NCBI GenBank assembly: GCA_903813345.2
Contig: CAIIXF020000006.1
Location: forward strand, 37,909,936 to 37,973,935
Length of the DNA stretch: 64,000 nt
Reading direction: 5' to 3'
Origin: Owenia fusiformis
Lineage: Eukaryota; Annelida; Polychaeta; Sabellida; Oweniidae
Below are positions 61,949-64,000 of this stretch, in pieces (the stretch's first letter is position 1; every line of letters begins with the position of its first letter). Under the pieces are notes generated by a model. It had not been told where the DNA came from, ran no database searches, and was given only the letters and a program-made list of their open reading frames with translations. The position numbers and the translations under genes are program-made.

Positions 61949-62867
61949 AAATCCCAGTCCTTGCAGTTGAACTAACAAGTGTTCGTTAATATTAAAGGGG
62001 TGCGAATAAATATCTAGATGCAGTGTAGGAAAAACTGGAGGGAAATCACCATCCGTGCAGTGATGGTAAAATCAATGAAAACTGCCATCCATACAGTGTT
62101 TGTTAAAAAGACAATGTACATAATGAATCCTGTGATGGAAAAGACCAGTGGAAAGGAGCGTATACTGTACTTCGAGTTAATTTGGTGCCCATTTCGATTT
62201 TTCGAATGGGTTGTGAATTGTAGATTGGCCAGTTTGATGGTACAGATTCTTTGTTTATGGTACAGATACATTAACATTGGTGTTGCTTAGACTTTCATAT
62301 TTTCATTTCCCATGGTTCATTTTGAACTTGCGTGAACTGGGAGAGACATTCTGATATGTGTCTTTGATGAAAAGAGAGTCAAAAGTAAAAAAGGAAATGT
62401 ATGTACTCTGATATGTCGTTACTATATATTGTATATATACTTCTCTCGCAATTCTCAGCCATATTCTCTCAAATGCAATTTCAAAAGCACCAAAGTAAGT
62501 TGAAGTACAGTACTGTACTATAACAGCAGCAAAATGTGATAACGTTCAAGTCTATATAAAGACAAAATGTGATAAACTTCAAGTCTATATAGAGACAAAA
62601 AAATATTTATATTTATAAGGGAGGAAATAATTTTTGAGTTAATCAATTAGGGTTGTTATAGACCTGGTAAAATGAAAATTGTACATTTTCAAATGCGGAC
62701 GTCTTAAAACGGAATTCTTTGAGACTGACTTTTGTTTTACTTCATTTGAAAATAAGTAAAATTTTATGTTTTCTGATTTATTTTGCGTAGTTAGCCTATA
62801 CCATTTTGAGATTAGTGTGTTTAATATTTTTTTGTGCAATTATGATTTGTATTTTATTATATACATG

Positions 62868-62960
62868 ATAAAGTACAGGGTGTCCCATAAAAAGTAAAAT
62901 TCTAAATACCATTGATCTCATTCTCAACATTATGTGTTACAAGGATTTAAAGTCCAAAGA
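62868..62960. mobile_element. Possible mariner-type end in the 3' UTR
   Basis: TACAGGGTGTCCCATAAAAA is typical of mariner or Tc1 termini. A similar ACAGGGTGTTC occurs near 7968. No second end or transposase was found. Confidence 0.35.
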
Positions 62961-63357
62961 TGTGCTAAAATAAAAATTAATTAATTGTGACATACTTACA
63001 TATACGTATATATATATAGATCGTACCAATTATGTTGAAATCTTTCTAACTTACTGCATTGTGCAAAATAAAGATTGCAGCGTGTTTATTGTTTACATAT
63101 ACATATAACTGTACATATACACTGTACATGTTAGCTTTATATACACTTTATATAGAGAATATTTACAGTGTCTCTTGCACCGTCCAGCATTTATATCATT
63201 CCATTTTCACTATTTTATGATCATTTTGGAAAAATATCAAATAATGCTTGAATTTTATTTGGAAAATGTAATCATGCAAATTAGACTGATTTTTGATAAA
63301 GTATTATGTACAAAAATGTATCATTCTCTAAAAAAAATCAATCATGCTTACGCTGTA

Positions 63358-63363
63358 AATAAA
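63358..63363 (+). terminator. Candidate polyadenylation signal (proximal)
   Basis: AATAAA. An earlier one is at 63067-63072. Which is used cannot be told from sequence. Confidence 0.4.
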
Positions 63364-63426
63364 ATGTGATTGGAGCTTTATTTCATCTGTATAAATAATG
63401 TTTTAATAACTGTGAATTCCTCTTTT

Positions 63427-63597
63427 ACTTACCTTGAAAATTATATATTATATACCTTGAAAATTATGTATTATATACCTTAAAAATTATGTATTATATA
63501 CTTTAAAAATTATGTATTATCTACCTTAAAAATTATTTATTATATACCTTAAAAATTATGTATTATATACCTTAAAAATTACTTATTATATAAGGTT
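63427..63597. repeat. 23-bp minisatellite x7 in the 3' UTR
   Basis: The unit is ACCTTAAAAATTATGTATTATAT. It lies between two of the AATAAA signals. Confidence 0.85.
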
Positions 63598-63944
63598 AGT
63601 AAAAGAGGAATCCACAGTTATTATTAGATTAGAACGAACAGATGACCATATTTGGTATTATTTATGTATTCTGTCTTAAATAGTTATTATTTAGTTGCCA
63701 TTGTTACTATCTTTTTGTTTTACTTATCCGGGGTCTGTTATTCAGATTGAAAAACATTGTAAACTAACAAGGTCCTTTAAGTAGTGGCCCCTGAAATGGA
63801 AAAAATAGTAATATAGTCTCGTTGAATGCTCTTGTACATTCCACTGTTTTATTTTATGATCATATGCTTCAATGCATGCATAGATGTAATATAATACATA
63901 TGTATAGAACTGTTGTATATTGAATAGAGTTTAAACTTTCTAAG

Positions 63945-63950
63945 AATAAA
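63945..63950 (+). terminator. Candidate polyadenylation signal (distal)
   Basis: AATAAA about 2 kb past the stop codon, followed by T/G-rich sequence near 63970. Confidence 0.45.
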
Positions 63951-64000
63951 AGATGTATACATCCAGAAATATTGTATTGTTTAATGTCTGAGCAAATGAG

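Larger units (their letters stand above)
61949..63975 (+). other. 3' untranslated region
   Basis: AT-rich, with no credible coding frame. AATAAA signals at 63067-63072, 63358-63363 and 63945-63950 offer alternative ends. Confidence 0.6.

Overview
This is a eukaryotic, AT-rich, intron-rich window, most likely from an invertebrate animal (mollusc, brachiopod, hemichordate, amphioxus or similar; I cannot name the species). The evidence is long introns full of small DNA-transposon remnants, a LINE fragment, minisatellites, and metazoan-only domain families (doublecortin, somatomedin B, VHL-beta, Tudor).

One large + strand gene spans almost the whole window. I could thread 42 coding exons from the ATG at 2413 to the stop at 61946-61948. 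All junctions have GT/AG ends and matching phases, and the sum is 6759 nt (2252 residues plus stop). It is a DCDC1-like doublecortin protein. In order it has: a basic N-terminus with RPxSA motifs; three doublecortin (DCX) units; a beta-trefoil (ricin-B-like) stretch with QxW motifs; a fourth DCX; a second QxW trefoil stretch; a fifth DCX; an acidic linker; a VHL-beta-like domain; an extended Tudor domain; a charged coiled region; and a last DCX. The 3' UTR with several AATAAA signals fills the end of the window.

The 19.7-kb intron between coding exons 24 and 25 (25289-45022) carries three tandem, intronless, minus-strand genes for secreted or GPI-anchored somatomedin-B proteins (553-556 aa, very similar to each other). 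It also holds a decayed minus-strand non-LTR retrotransposon interrupted by a TIR element, several MITEs with visible target-site duplications, and two tandem arrays.

The most unusual property is that exon-intron junctions of the DCDC1-like gene have repeatedly been tandemly duplicated. Cases are 81 bp x3 (acceptor, in frame), 96 bp x2 (donor, in frame), 157 bp x2, about 48 bp x about 24 (donor), 85 bp x3 (donor), 133 bp x2 (acceptor), and an array of exactly 50 units of 112 bp (50341-55940). Each unit of that last array carries an AG acceptor and the first 66 nt of the Tudor exon. The reading frame continues across all of them if one junction is chosen at each site. The gene therefore either selects one splice site among many near-identical ones or makes a family of isoforms.
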